Assembly (NCBI RefSeq): GCF_003697845.1
Contig: NZ_RDQE01000006.1
Location: 124,001 to 188,000, forward strand
Reading direction: 5' to 3'
Source of the DNA: Halobellus captivus
GTDB taxonomy: Archaea; Halobacteriota; Halobacteria; Halobacteriales; Haloferacaceae
Length of the DNA: 64,000 bases
Under the pieces are notes generated by a model. That model was not told the origin of the DNA. It worked only from the letters and a program-made list of their open reading frames with translations, and did not search any database. Shown piece after piece: positions 43,740-52,639 of this stretch (its first letter is position 1; each line of letters begins with the position of its first letter). The position numbers and the translations under genes were made by a program.

Positions 43740-45587
43740 TCAGTCGTCGCCGGGTTCGGCGGCGGGTCGGCTCCCGCCCCGCACCGTCTTCAGGTTACCG
43801 TAGCCGATCCGGACGAGCGACAGCGCGAGCCCGATCAACACGAGCGCGAGGACGATCTGCGCGCTCGAGGAGATCTGTGCGCTGAGCGTGTCGGCGCCGC
43901 CCTGGATGAGGTTGACGTAGAGGTTCTGGTAGAACGCCAACCAGAGCAGCCCGAGCACCGTGATCGTCACCATGATCGCCATCGGCACGCCGGTGGTGAC
44001 GAGCTGTTTGGAGTCGTCCCAGTTCGCGATCCAGATGGTCGCCGTCAGCAGCGCCAGCGCGGCGAGCAGCTGGTTCGCCCCGCCGAACAGCGGCCACAGG
44101 GTCGCCCACTCGCCGGAGATCACGAGCGCGTACGCGATCCCGATCTGAATGATCGGGTTCGTGTACCGTCCGCGGGCGATCGAACCGAAGTCGCCGGAGA
44201 GCCCGCTGACGGTCATCCCGTCGTCCATGCCGACGATCTCCTCCATCATGTACCGACCCAGCCGAACGGCGGTGTCGGTCGACGTGAGGAGGAAACTCAC
44301 CAGGACGAGCGCCATGAACACCGCGCCGATCGTCTCGGGGATCCCGAGGCTCGTGAGGATGATCCCGCCCCCGGACGCGAAGTTGGGGAGCGCACCGCCG
44401 ATCCCGCCGGCCGCGGCGTCGGCCACGAAGCCGGCGACCGCGAGCGTCGACAGCGCGAGCGCCGCCAACAGCCCCTCGCCGAGCATCCCGCCGTAGCCGA
44501 TGAGGCGGGCGTCGCTCTCCTTGTTGAGCTGTTTCGAGGTCGTCCCCGAGGAGACGAGCGAGTGGAACCCGCTTATCGTCCCGCAGGCGATGGTGATGAA
44601 GAGCAGCGGGAAGAGCGGATACAGCCCCGCGGCGTCGACGCCCCAGAATCCTTCGAACGCAGCGATCGACGAGTCGACGACGAGCGGCTGGCTCGAGGTC
44701 GCGAACACCGTGCCGACGATGATCGCGACGATCCCGCCGCCCACGCCGGAGTACAGCAGGAACGACGAGAGGTAGTCACGCGGCTGGAGCAACACCCACA
44801 CCGGGAGCGCGCTCGCGATTCCCCCGTACACCATGATCACCGGGACCCACGCGGCGGTGTTAGCGCCGACGGCCGCCGCGCCGGGGACCCAGCTCCCCGA
44901 TCCGAGTCCGAGCGCCTCGGAGAGGACGAACGCGTCCCTCCCGGCCTCGAACAGCGCGAACGGGTACTGGATACCGAGCCAGATGCCGGCGAACACGCCG
45001 GCGACGAACAGTATCGTCCCCGGGATGAACGGGCCGTTGAGCTGGTAGAGGTACACGCCGAAAGCAAGCGCGAGCGCGACGTACACGAAGCTCGCGGTCG
45101 TCACCTCCGGGTACGCGTTGAACACGATCCCGACGACGAGCGCGAACACCGCGACGACGAGGATGATCGTGAGGAACGCGAACCACAACAGGAGGTCCTT
45201 CCCCTTCTCGCCGACGTACTGTCCAACGATGTACCCGATCGACCGCCCCTCGTGACGGATCGATCCGGAAAGCGAGATGAAGTCGTGGACCGCGCCCATC
45301 AGCGGGTTGCCGATGGCGACCCACAGCAGGGCGGGGACCCATCCCCAGATGGCCCCCGCCGTGATCGGGCCGACGATCGGCGCGCCGCCCGCGATGCTCG
45401 AGAAGTGATGCCCCAGTAGCACCGGCTTCTTCGCCGGTACGTACTCCTGTCCGTCCTCGTACTTGTGTGCCGGCGTCTCGCGGTCGTCGTCGAGGTCGAC
45501 GAAACGCGAGAGGTACCGCGAGTACCCCATGTACCCGGCGGTGAACGTCGCCAGCACGGCAACTACGATCCAGATTACACTTGTCAT
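43740..45587 (-). CDS. cstA: CstA-family carbon starvation (peptide/pyruvate) transporter
   Basis: 615-aa polytopic membrane protein with about 16 helices. Highly conserved KPVLLGHHFSSIAGGAPIVGP and WVPALLWVAIGNPLMGAVHDF stretches place it in CstA/CstA-like transporters, which import pyruvate or peptides during nutrient shortage. A minus-strand CGAAAATCC near 45614 is the likely TATA. The AT-rich spacer upstream (45588-45751) has no gene. Confidence 0.95.
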   Translation of the reverse strand: MTSVIWIVVAVLATFTAGYMGYSRYLSRFVDLDDDRETPAHKYEDGQEYVPAKKPVLLGHHFSSIAGGAPIVGPITAGAIWGWVPALLWVAIGNPLMGAVHDFISLSGSIRHEGRSIGYIVGQYVGEKGKDLLLWFAFLTIILVVAVFALVVGIVFNAYPEVTTASFVYVALALAFGVYLYQLNGPFIPGTILFVAGVFAGIWLGIQYPFALFEAGRDAFVLSEALGLGSGSWVPGAAAVGANTAAWVPVIMVYGGIASALPVWVLLQPRDYLSSFLLYSGVGGGIVAIIVGTVFATSSQPLVVDSSIAAFEGFWGVDAAGLYPLFPLLFITIACGTISGFHSLVSSGTTSKQLNKESDARLIGYGGMLGEGLLAALALSTLAVAGFVADAAAGGIGGALPNFASGGGIILTSLGIPETIGAVFMALVLVSFLLTSTDTAVRLGRYMMEEIVGMDDGMTVSGLSGDFGSIARGRYTNPIIQIGIAYALVISGEWATLWPLFGGANQLLAALALLTATIWIANWDDSKQLVTTGVPMAIMVTITVLGLLWLAFYQNLYVNLIQGGADTLSAQISSSAQIVLALVLIGLALSLVRIGYGNLKTVRGGSRPAAEPGDD

Positions 45588-45751
45588 AGGTTCCCTGCCT
45601 CGTGCTACGGATTTTCGAACGACGTGTTAAATATTACCATCATCCGTGATAATTGCGGGCGCGACGGCTAGGAAATCGGGCTACCGAGCGACGTCCCCAT
45701 TTATTTTCGACGTATTTGTACTTGTTCTCTAGAATATTCGTTCGGTATCAA

Positions 45752-46723
45752 TCACGCGCGCTCCGGCTCCGCGGGTTCGACGTCGAGTTCGGCGGCCACC
45801 TCCGCCAGGAGGTCGCCGCGAACCTCCCGGGTCCGTGACTCGATCGTCGCGAGCAGCGGCGGCTCGAACCCCTCCTCGACCTGCTCGATCCGCTCGCGCT
45901 CGGTGGCGACCCGGTCGCGGAGGTAGCGGGCCCCGCGGCCGTTCTCGTCGTCGTCCGGCTCGGGAGTCAGCTTGTTCGCGACGAGCCCGCGGACCGTCAG
46001 GTCGCGGTCGGCGAACGCCTCGATCGCCCGGCCCGTCTCGTTGACCGACAGCTGGTCGGGGTTCAAGACGAGGAAGAAGGCGGCGTCCTCCCGGAGCGCC
46101 TCGCCCGCGTACTCGAAGAACTCCTTGCGCTTCTGAAGCCGGGCCAACACCGGGTCCCCGTCCATCATCCGTCTGGCCTCCCTGTCGCCGATCGCCGCCT
46201 TCTCGAAGAGATCGATCGACTGGCGGCGTTTGTACATCAGCCGGTCGATCCAGTCGCCGAGGAACTCCGGCAGCCCGAGCAGCCGCAGCGTCGACCCCGT
46301 CGGGGCCGTGTCGAAGACGACCCGGTCGTACGGCTCGCCCTCCTCGCGCATCACGCCGACGAACGCGTCGAAGAGCGCCGCCTCGTACGCGCCGGGCGTC
46401 CCGTGGGACATCTCCAGCTGGCGGTTGATCTCGTTGACCATCGCCGCGGACACCTGCTCGGAGAGCCCCTCGCGGATCTCCGAGAGGTGTCGCTGGACCT
46501 CGTCGTCGGGGTCGATCTCCATCGCGTCGAGCCCGTCGACCCCCTCGACCGGGGCCGGGTCGTCGTCGAACCCCTGGTCGAAGACGTCCGATACCGAGTG
46601 TGCGGGGTCCGTCGAGACGACGAGCGTCCGCAACCCGGCGTTCGCACACTTGTAGCCGTACGCACACGAGACGGTGGTCTTGCCGACGCCGCCCTTCCCG
46701 CCGAAGAACACGAACCGCTCCAT
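45752..46723 (-). CDS. Get3/ArsA-type P-loop ATPase
   Basis: 323-aa deviant-Walker ATPase (GGKGGVGKTT, residues 8-17; TDPAHS switch I; DTAPTGSTLRLLGLPEF switch II). Related archaeal proteins act like Get3/TRC40 in tail-anchored protein handling; true arsenite pumps carry two fused ATPase halves and arsB nearby, absent here. Its ATG overlaps the stop of the preceding 98-aa gene (TGATG), so they are coupled. Confidence 0.9.
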   Translation of the reverse strand: MERFVFFGGKGGVGKTTVSCAYGYKCANAGLRTLVVSTDPAHSVSDVFDQGFDDDPAPVEGVDGLDAMEIDPDDEVQRHLSEIREGLSEQVSAAMVNEINRQLEMSHGTPGAYEAALFDAFVGVMREEGEPYDRVVFDTAPTGSTLRLLGLPEFLGDWIDRLMYKRRQSIDLFEKAAIGDREARRMMDGDPVLARLQKRKEFFEYAGEALREDAAFFLVLNPDQLSVNETGRAIEAFADRDLTVRGLVANKLTPEPDDDENGRGARYLRDRVATERERIEQVEEGFEPPLLATIESRTREVRGDLLAEVAAELDVEPAEPERA

Positions 46724-47019
46724 CAGAAGTGGTACTGCTGGCCCTTGCGCTCGATCAGGCTCTCACGGTCCCACAGCCGGCGCTCCCACGCCTCGAACTC
46801 GTCCTCGAGGTACGGGAGCAGCTCGGCCGTGTAGTACGAGACGGGCGAGGGGATCCCGAACGCGTCGGGGAAACACGCCAGCATGAACGCGTCCTCGGCG
46901 TCCTCGGCCTCCTTCTCGATCTTCTCGTAGGCCGGATGGGTGATCATCCCGTGGTAGAGGCCACGGAGCCACTCATCGAGGGCGGCACGGAACGCCGCGA
47001 TCCGATCGGCGAGTGTCAT
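46723..47019 (-). CDS. Conserved small protein coupled to the Get3/ArsA ATPase
   Basis: 98-aa protein (TLADRIAAFRAALDEWLRGL, then FMLACFPDAFGIPSPVSYYTAELLPYLEDEFEAW). No family name recalled; the aromatic-rich helical pattern and tight coupling to the ATPase suggest a partner or adaptor. A minus-strand GGTTTACGG near 47041-47049 can serve as TATA. Confidence 0.72.
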   Translation of the reverse strand: MTLADRIAAFRAALDEWLRGLYHGMITHPAYEKIEKEAEDAEDAFMLACFPDAFGIPSPVSYYTAELLPYLEDEFEAWERRLWDRESLIERKGQQYHF

Positions 47020-47126
47020 CGTTCTTCATGGCCGGGCGACCGCCGTAAACCTGTCGCGGGTGGGGTCGGGGCGCGGAAGGGAGGGGAGGGGTGCGGAAGG
47101 GAGGGAAACGGTCGTGGATCGTCGGC

Positions 47127-47324
47127 TCAGGCCGAGGCGCCGTCGGTGACTTCGGGCTGGTCCTCCTCGTCGTCCTCGTCGCCGAACTCCGGACGGTCGG
47201 GGTCGAGGTTGGGGCCGTGGGTTCCGTCGCCCATGGAGAGCCAGACCAGGTACAACATGGCGGCGACCATGGCTACCGTCGCGACGATCGCGGCGATCCC
47301 GGTGACGGGAACGAGACTCGTCAT
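47127..47324 (-). CDS. Small single-helix membrane protein
   Basis: 65-aa protein with one membrane helix (VTGIAAIVATVAMVAAMLYLVW) followed by a highly acidic cytoplasmic or external tail (PDRPEFGDEDDEEDQPE). No family recognised; small proteins of this type are common in haloarchaea. It starts divergently from the CobW-type gene, 121 nt away. Confidence 0.55.
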   Translation of the reverse strand: MTSLVPVTGIAAIVATVAMVAAMLYLVWLSMGDGTHGPNLDPDRPEFGDEDDEEDQPEVTDGASA

Positions 47325-47445
47325 GTCCGGCGTTCGGTGGGGACGGCGTATCAACGTATCGGCTTTCGACGAGCTCGCACCGCCCGCCCGTCCACGGACC
47401 CTCGCCGCCGGGGAGTTGAAGGACGCTCGGCCTCGACTCCCCTCC

Positions 47446-48693
47446 ATGAGCGACCGGATCCCGGTGACCGTGCTGTCGGGCAGCCTCGGGGCTGGAAAGA
47501 CGACGCTTCTGAACCACCTGCTGTCGAACGCCGGCGACCGCGACGTCGCGGTGCTCGTCAACGACATGGGCGACGTGAACGTCGACGCGGAGCTGATCGC
47601 GGAGGGCTCCGAGCTCGACGTCGACGACGGGGTCACGGAGCTGTCGAACGGCTGTATCTGCTGTGAACTCCAGGACGACCTCGAGACCGCCGTGGTGCGG
47701 CTGGCCAACGAGCGCTCCTTCGACCACCTCGTCGTCGAGTCCTCGGGGATATCCGAGCCCGCGCCGGTCGCCCGGCTGTTCACGACCGAGTCGCGGGCGG
47801 CCGCGCGCTATCGCGTGGACGCGCTCGTCACCGTCCTCGACACGCGGCTGTTCCTCGACTCCTTCTCCGGCGTCGACGAACCCGAACGGCGCGGCACCGA
47901 CGCGGAGGGACGCCCGCTGTCGGACCTCCTCGTCGAGCAGGTCGAGGTCTCGAACCTCGTCGTCCTCAACAAGGCCGACCTGTGTACCGACGCGGAGCTC
48001 GACCGCGCGGAGGAGCTCGTGGCCGCGCTCCAGCCGGACGCGGAGACGATACGCACCGAGTTCTCCGCGGTCGACCCCGACCGGCTGCTCGACGTCGACC
48101 TCTTCGACGAGGGGGAGGTCGCCGGGCTCCCGGGCTGGAAGCGCGCGCTCGACGACTCCGATCACGGGAGCGGGGATCACGACGACCACAACCATGACGA
48201 ACACGACCCGGACGGCCACGCCCACCGCCACCCCGACGAGGTGTACGGCGTCACCTCGTTCACCTACCGGCGACGGCGGCCGTTCCACCCGGCACGGATC
48301 GCGGCGGCACTGCGGGACCTCCCCGAGGGGGTCGTTCGGTCGAAGGGGACGCTGTGGGTCGCCGGAACCGAGCTCCGCCAGCGGGTGGCCCAGGCGGGGC
48401 CGTCGGTCCGGATGACCGCGCCCGGCCCGTGGATCGCGAGCCGGCCGAAGGTCGAACGCGAGATGCTCCGATCGAACCGCCCGGAACTCGACTGGCACGA
48501 CGAGCACGGCGACCGCGAGACCGCGTTCGTCGTCATCGGGACCGAGTTCGACGAGGCCGCGCTCGTCGACCGACTCGACGACGCGCTCGTCACCGACGAG
48601 GAGTGGGAGCGGGTCGAGACGGGCGAGCATCTCGACGACTCGGATCCGTTTCCGGACGAGGCGGACGACGAGGTCGTGCTCCGGGAGCCGTGA
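47446..48693 (+). CDS. CobW/G3E-family GTPase with His-rich metal linker
   Basis: 415-aa metallochaperone-type GTPase. P-loop GSLGAGKTT, the family's metal site NGCICCELQDDL, switch sequences SSGISEPAPVARL, and G4 NKADL are seen. Between the GTPase and the C-terminal CobW_C domain is a His/Asp-rich stretch (residues ~240-272) with many HxH pairs, probably binding zinc or another transition metal. The ATG at 47446 is used. Its TGA overlaps the next gene's GTG. Confidence 0.92.
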   Translation: MSDRIPVTVLSGSLGAGKTTLLNHLLSNAGDRDVAVLVNDMGDVNVDAELIAEGSELDVDDGVTELSNGCICCELQDDLETAVVRLANERSFDHLVVESSGISEPAPVARLFTTESRAAARYRVDALVTVLDTRLFLDSFSGVDEPERRGTDAEGRPLSDLLVEQVEVSNLVVLNKADLCTDAELDRAEELVAALQPDAETIRTEFSAVDPDRLLDVDLFDEGEVAGLPGWKRALDDSDHGSGDHDDHNHDEHDPDGHAHRHPDEVYGVTSFTYRRRRPFHPARIAAALRDLPEGVVRSKGTLWVAGTELRQRVAQAGPSVRMTAPGPWIASRPKVEREMLRSNRPELDWHDEHGDRETAFVVIGTEFDEAALVDRLDDALVTDEEWERVETGEHLDDSDPFPDEADDEVVLREP

Positions 48694-49199
48694 ACGGACC
48701 CGTTCCGCCGCTGTCGGCGGGGACGATCGACGCTCCCTCGGGGATCGACGTGACCGTCGGACAGGGGGTCGCCGGCGGTGCAGTCGCCGCCTTCCTCACG
48801 ACGCTCGCCGTCGCCGCGGTTCTCGTTGCGGTCCGCCCGGCGTACGTCGAGCGGATGACCGACGCCGTCCTCGAGCGGCCGGCGTCGTCGTTCCTCTACG
48901 GGCTCTTCTTACTCCTCGCGCTGTTCGTCTCGGTGTTCATGCTCGCGATCACCGGGATCGGCCTCCTCCTCGCGGTCCCGCTGCTCCTGGTCGCGTACGT
49001 GGTGTGGGCGGTCGGCGCGGCGGTCGCCTACCTCGCGGTCGCCGACCGGCTGGTGGGCCACGACGACGGCTGGCCGAAGGCGATCCTCGTCGCCGCGGCG
49101 CTCAACGGCGTGCTGGCCGCGACGGGCGTGGGCGCGCTCGTCGCGCTCGCGATCGGCGCGACGGGGTTCGGCGCGGTGCTCGACGACTGGTTCGGGTGA
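48690..49199 (+). CDS. Polytopic membrane protein coupled to the CobW-type gene
   Basis: 169-aa protein with four hydrophobic helices (AVAAFLTTLAVAAVLVAVRPAYV, LYGLFLLLALFVSVFMLAI, LLLAVPLLLVAYVVWAVGAAV and a C-terminal one) and a small external loop. No family name. GTGA overlap with the CobW-type gene points to a common role, possibly in metal handling (inference). Confidence 0.7.
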   Translation: MNGPVPPLSAGTIDAPSGIDVTVGQGVAGGAVAAFLTTLAVAAVLVAVRPAYVERMTDAVLERPASSFLYGLFLLLALFVSVFMLAITGIGLLLAVPLLLVAYVVWAVGAAVAYLAVADRLVGHDDGWPKAILVAAALNGVLAATGVGALVALAIGATGFGAVLDDWFG

Positions 49200-49218
49200 C
49201 TCGGGCCGGTCGTTCCCC

Positions 49219-49458
49219 TCAACAGGCGCAGCCGGTGCCGCTCGCGCGCTCGAACCGCATCGACTCGCCGCAGTCGGGACAGATCGGGGTCCCCTCCGCG
49301 TCGCGGTCGAGCCCCTCGTCGTCGACGTCGACGTCGCGGACCCGCGTCCCGCAGCCGTCACACCAGTACGCACCCGCGGAGTCGCCCTCGCCGGACGCGC
49401 CGGGCGTGCGCTGGGTCGACGACGCGAACGCCTCCGTGACGGTGTCGAAGATCCCCAT
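49219..49458 (-). CDS. Small zinc-ribbon protein
   Basis: 79-aa protein with two CxxC pairs (WCDGCGTR and ICPDCGES) that form a zinc ribbon, and a terminal CAC. The ATG at 49458 begins MGIFDTVTEAFASS. Its function is unknown; such small ribbons are common in haloarchaea. Confidence 0.75.
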   Translation of the reverse strand: MGIFDTVTEAFASSTQRTPGASGEGDSAGAYWCDGCGTRVRDVDVDDEGLDRDAEGTPICPDCGESMRFERASGTGCAC

Positions 49459-49560
49459 GACCGGCGATCGGGTCTCGATCCCCCTCATCCTATGGGTGGT
49501 GTGTGAACGTCGCACACATCCGGTCGCCGCGGCGGCCGTCTAGGGCGGACCGCAGCCGGC

Positions 49561-49887
49561 TCAAAGCAGCGGAACCGTCAGCGCCGCGAGGACCACGCCG
49601 AACCCGACCGCGGCGTACAACAGGCGCTCGAAGCGCGGTCCGACCGGGAGCGGGCCGGCGTCGACCGCGGGCGCGCCCCTGACGAGTTGTGCGTACGCTA
49701 CGACCGCGAGGACGACGAAGGCGACCGCCGCCGCCGAAAGCGACGTCGACAGCGAGAACCCGTAGGCGAGCCCGTAGATCGGGGCGATCGAGAACACGAG
49801 CATGAACGCGAGGCCGACGCTCACCAGGAACGGCACCGGATCGACCGGCTCTCCCCGTCGGTTTCGCGGGAAGCGGGGTCGGACCAT
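49561..49887 (-). CDS. Small membrane protein
   Basis: 108-aa protein with three to four hydrophobic helices (PVPFLVSVGLAFMLVFSIAPIYG, SAAAVAFVVLAVVAYAQLV, LLYAAVGFGVVLAALTVPLL). It is divergent from the gene at 49948, with 60 nt between starts. Function unknown. Confidence 0.6.
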   Translation of the reverse strand: MVRPRFPRNRRGEPVDPVPFLVSVGLAFMLVFSIAPIYGLAYGFSLSTSLSAAAVAFVVLAVVAYAQLVRGAPAVDAGPLPVGPRFERLLYAAVGFGVVLAALTVPLL

Positions 49888-49947
49888 ATCCCCTCCTCGG
49901 TTCCGCACGAACAAAGAGCTAAGTGCCGGTCGTTCCCGTCTCCACGC

Positions 49948-50163
49948 ATGAGCGAGGAGCGGAAGGGCCTCTCCGACGGGGTCGACGAGTCGCGCGGCGA
50001 CCCGCGGGTGGTGCTCGCGATGAACGCCGTCCTGTCGCTGTGGCTGGGGTGGACGATCGTCTGGGGGCTCGACCTCCTCGGGGTGATGGAGTACGGCCCC
50101 ACCACGGTCGCGGGCGTCGCGCTCGCGATCTTCGCGGTGACGTACGTCGTCGTTCTCCGGTGA
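49948..50163 (+). CDS. Small membrane protein (two helices)
   Basis: 71-aa protein with a charged N terminus and two helices ([21 protein letters not shown] and [17 protein letters not shown]). Haloarchaeal, no family name. It is followed by the short tandem repeats upstream of upp. Confidence 0.6.
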   Translation: MSEERKGLSDGVDESRGDPRVVLAMNAVLSLWLGWTIVWGLDLLGVMEYGPTTVAGVALAIFAVTYVVVLR

Positions 50164-50170
50164 CGCGTCT

Positions 50171-50220
50171 CCCGGACGAGTAGCGACCCCCGGACGGGTA
50201 GCGACCCCCGGACGGGTGAC
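50171..50220. repeat. 18-bp tandem repeat upstream of upp
   Basis: About 2.8 copies of CCCGGACGGGTAGCGACC with minor changes, ending about 20 nt before the upp TATA (GCTTTAGAAC, 50241-50250). The position suits an operator array, but no regulator is known. Confidence 0.7.
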
Positions 50221-50272
50221 GCCCCCGAACGTGTGGCAACGCTTTAGAACGAACGTCACGACTCATCGGATA

Positions 50273-50950
50273 ATGACCATCGAGGACCGTGACAACGCGT
50301 ATCTCATCACCCACGCGCTGGCGAAGGACACCCTCTCGCGGCTCCGGGACGTCGAGACCGAGCAGGTCGCCTTCCGGAAGGGGCTGGTGAAGCTCGGCCG
50401 GATCTGCGGTTACGAGATCATCGACGGCGCGATGGGGACCGAGTACGTGCCAGTCGAGACGCCGCTGGCGGAGACCACCGGCGAGCGCGTGAAGGGGCTC
50501 GACGACGTGGTGATAATCAACGTGCTACGGGCGGCGACCCCGTTCGTCGAGGGACTGTTGAAGGCGTTCCCCCGGGCGAAACAGGGGGTCATCTCCGCCG
50601 GACGCGACGAGGAGGCCGGCATGAACGAGGACGGCGAGTTCCCGATCACGATCGACTACGTGAAGCTACCCGAGATCCGTCCCGCCGACACCGTGATCGT
50701 CGCCGACCCGATGCTCGCGACCGGCTCGACGATGTGTGCCGTCCTCGAGCACATCCTCGCGGAGGCCGACGGGTTCGAGGACCTCTTCGTGCTCTCCGCG
50801 GTCTCCGCGCCCGACGGACTGATCCGCGTCGGCGAGGCGTTCCCCGAGGCCGACCTGTTGACGGTCGCCATCGACGACCGCCTCGACGACGACGGCTTCA
50901 TCGTTCCCGGGCTCGGCGACGCCGGCGACCGCGCCTTCCGGACGACGTGA
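50273..50950 (+). CDS. upp: Uracil phosphoribosyltransferase
   Basis: 225-aa pyrimidine-salvage enzyme converting uracil and PRPP to UMP. The PRPP-binding loop is [10 protein letters not shown] and the uracil-binding region is [25 protein letters not shown] near the C terminus. The ATG at 50273 is at leaderless distance from TTTAGAAC; a GTG at 50216 would lie upstream of that promoter and is rejected. Confidence 0.96.
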   Translation: MTIEDRDNAYLITHALAKDTLSRLRDVETEQVAFRKGLVKLGRICGYEIIDGAMGTEYVPVETPLAETTGERVKGLDDVVIINVLRAATPFVEGLLKAFPRAKQGVISAGRDEEAGMNEDGEFPITIDYVKLPEIRPADTVIVADPMLATGSTMCAVLEHILAEADGFEDLFVLSAVSAPDGLIRVGEAFPEADLLTVAIDDRLDDDGFIVPGLGDAGDRAFRTT

Positions 50951-51038
50951 GGCAGAGGAGGGACGAGGTGGGACGGTCCGGGGTGAACCGTCGCCGTCCG
51001 TGACGGGTTTTTAAGAGCTCGCGCCGCGAGCGACCCGT

Positions 51039-51257
51039 ATGAGCGACGCGACGACGACCGAACCCTGTGACGCCTGCGGGGAGCCGACGACGGACGCGCT
51101 CGCCCGGACGGTTCGACTCAGCGTCGATCGGGCGAACATCGACACGCAACGGCTCTGTCCCGAGTGTTTCGCCGAGTGGATCCAGCGCTACCAGGCGGAG
51201 ATGGGCGGCGGGACGGACCGGGATGGCGGCTCCGACTCCGAGATCATCGTGGACTGA
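51039..51257 (+). CDS. Small zinc-finger protein
   Basis: 72-aa protein with two CxxC pairs (PCDACGEP at 9-14 and LCPECFAEW near 39-43), a treble-clef-like zinc ribbon. GTTTTTAAG (51006-51014) gives the TATA. Role unknown, probably nucleic acid or protein binding. Confidence 0.72.
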   Translation: MSDATTTEPCDACGEPTTDALARTVRLSVDRANIDTQRLCPECFAEWIQRYQAEMGGGTDRDGGSDSEIIVD

Positions 51258-51306
51258 TCCCCGCCGACCGCCCGGCTTAAGACACGCCGGGACCGACGGT
51301 GAGTCA

Positions 51307-52590
51307 ATGAGCCTCGCCATCGACGCCGCGACTCCCGACGCGCCCGACTGTGCGGACGACGGGACCTGGCTCGCCTGTATCGCCTGCGGCGAGACGTTCG
51401 CCCCGTTCGAGGACGTCCGGTACACCTGCGACGAGTGCGACGGCCTGCTCGAGGTCCGCTACGCCGACCCGCCGACGTTCGACGACTTCGGCGCGGGCGC
51501 GGACTCCGAGGGCCCCGACCGCGGGGTGTGGCGCTACCGCGAGGGGCTCCCCTTCGACCTCGGCGTGACGCTGCCGGAGGGCGACACCCCGCTCCACCGC
51601 GTCCCCCGCATCGAGGAGTCCGTCGGGGTCGACGCGCTCCGGATCAAACACGAGGGAATGAACCCCACCGGCTCGTTCAAGGACCGCGGGATGACCGTCG
51701 GCGTCCGGGTCGCTCAGGAGCTCGGCGTCGGCGCGCTCGCCTGCGCGTCCACCGGCAACACCTCGGCCGCGCTCGCGGCCTACGGGGGCCGCGCCGACAT
51801 GCCGACGCTCGTGCTCCTCCCGCAGGGGAAGGTCGCCGCCGGCAAGGTCGCACAGGCGAGCCTCCACGGCGCTCGCATCCTCGAGGTCGACGGCAACTTC
51901 GACGCGTGTCTCGACATCGTCCAGGCGCTCGCCGCGCGCGGCGAGGCGTACCTGCTCAACTCGCTGAACCCGTTCCGCCTGGAGGGTCAGAAGACGATCG
52001 GCTTCGAGATCGTAGAGGAGTTCCACGCCGACTACGGGACGTACCCCGACCGGATCGTCCTCCCCGTCGGCAACGCGGGCAACACCTCGGCGCTGTACAA
52101 GGGGTTCCGCGAGCTGGTCCAGTCGGGCGCGCTCTCGGTCGACGAGGTGCCGAAGCTGACCGGCGTCCAGGCCGAGGGGGCCGCCCCGATGGTCGAGGCG
52201 ATCGAGGAGGGCAACGACGAGATCCGGCGGTGGGAGGAGGTCGAGACCCGCGCGACCGCGATCCGCATCGGCAACCCGGTCAACGCGCCGAAGGCCATCC
52301 CGGGGATCCGCAACACGGGCGGGACCGCGGTCGCCGTGAGCGACGAGGAGATCACCGAGGCACAGCGCCAGCTCGCGGGCGAGGGCGTCGGCGTCGAGCC
52401 CGCCTCCGCGGCGAGTCTCGCCGGGCTGAAGAAGCTCCGCCGCGAGGGCGTCGTCGACGCCGACGAGACGGTGGTGTGTCTCACGACCGGGCACCTGCTG
52501 AAGGACCCGGACGCCGCTTACGAGGCCGGGGGCGACCCCGAACCCGTCCCCAACGACGTCGACGCGGTCGTCGAACATCTGGACGGGTAG
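51307..52590 (+). CDS. thrC: Threonine synthase
   Basis: 427-aa PLP enzyme making threonine from O-phosphohomoserine. An N-terminal zinc-ribbon-like part (CIACGETF...CDECDGLL) precedes the catalytic domain. The PLP lysine is in GSFKDRG and the phosphate-binding loop is STGNTSAALAAYG. CGGCTTAAGACAC at about 51271-51283 holds the TATA for the ATG at 51307. It converges on lysC, two enzymes of the same pathway facing each other. Confidence 0.95.
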   Translation: MSLAIDAATPDAPDCADDGTWLACIACGETFAPFEDVRYTCDECDGLLEVRYADPPTFDDFGAGADSEGPDRGVWRYREGLPFDLGVTLPEGDTPLHRVPRIEESVGVDALRIKHEGMNPTGSFKDRGMTVGVRVAQELGVGALACASTGNTSAALAAYGGRADMPTLVLLPQGKVAAGKVAQASLHGARILEVDGNFDACLDIVQALAARGEAYLLNSLNPFRLEGQKTIGFEIVEEFHADYGTYPDRIVLPVGNAGNTSALYKGFRELVQSGALSVDEVPKLTGVQAEGAAPMVEAIEEGNDEIRRWEEVETRATAIRIGNPVNAPKAIPGIRNTGGTAVAVSDEEITEAQRQLAGEGVGVEPASAASLAGLKKLRREGVVDADETVVCLTTGHLLKDPDAAYEAGGDPEPVPNDVDAVVEHLDG

Positions 52591-52639
52591 CCGGGTCGAT
52601 CGCGCGGACGGTCAGGGGGGAGAGAACGGGATCGAAGCC

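Noticed and set aside
45752-46723. Arsenite efflux ATPase (arsA) as an arsenic resistance gene
   Set aside because: Single ATPase half, no arsB, arsR or arsD nearby, and coupling to a small conserved gene; a Get3-like role is more likely.
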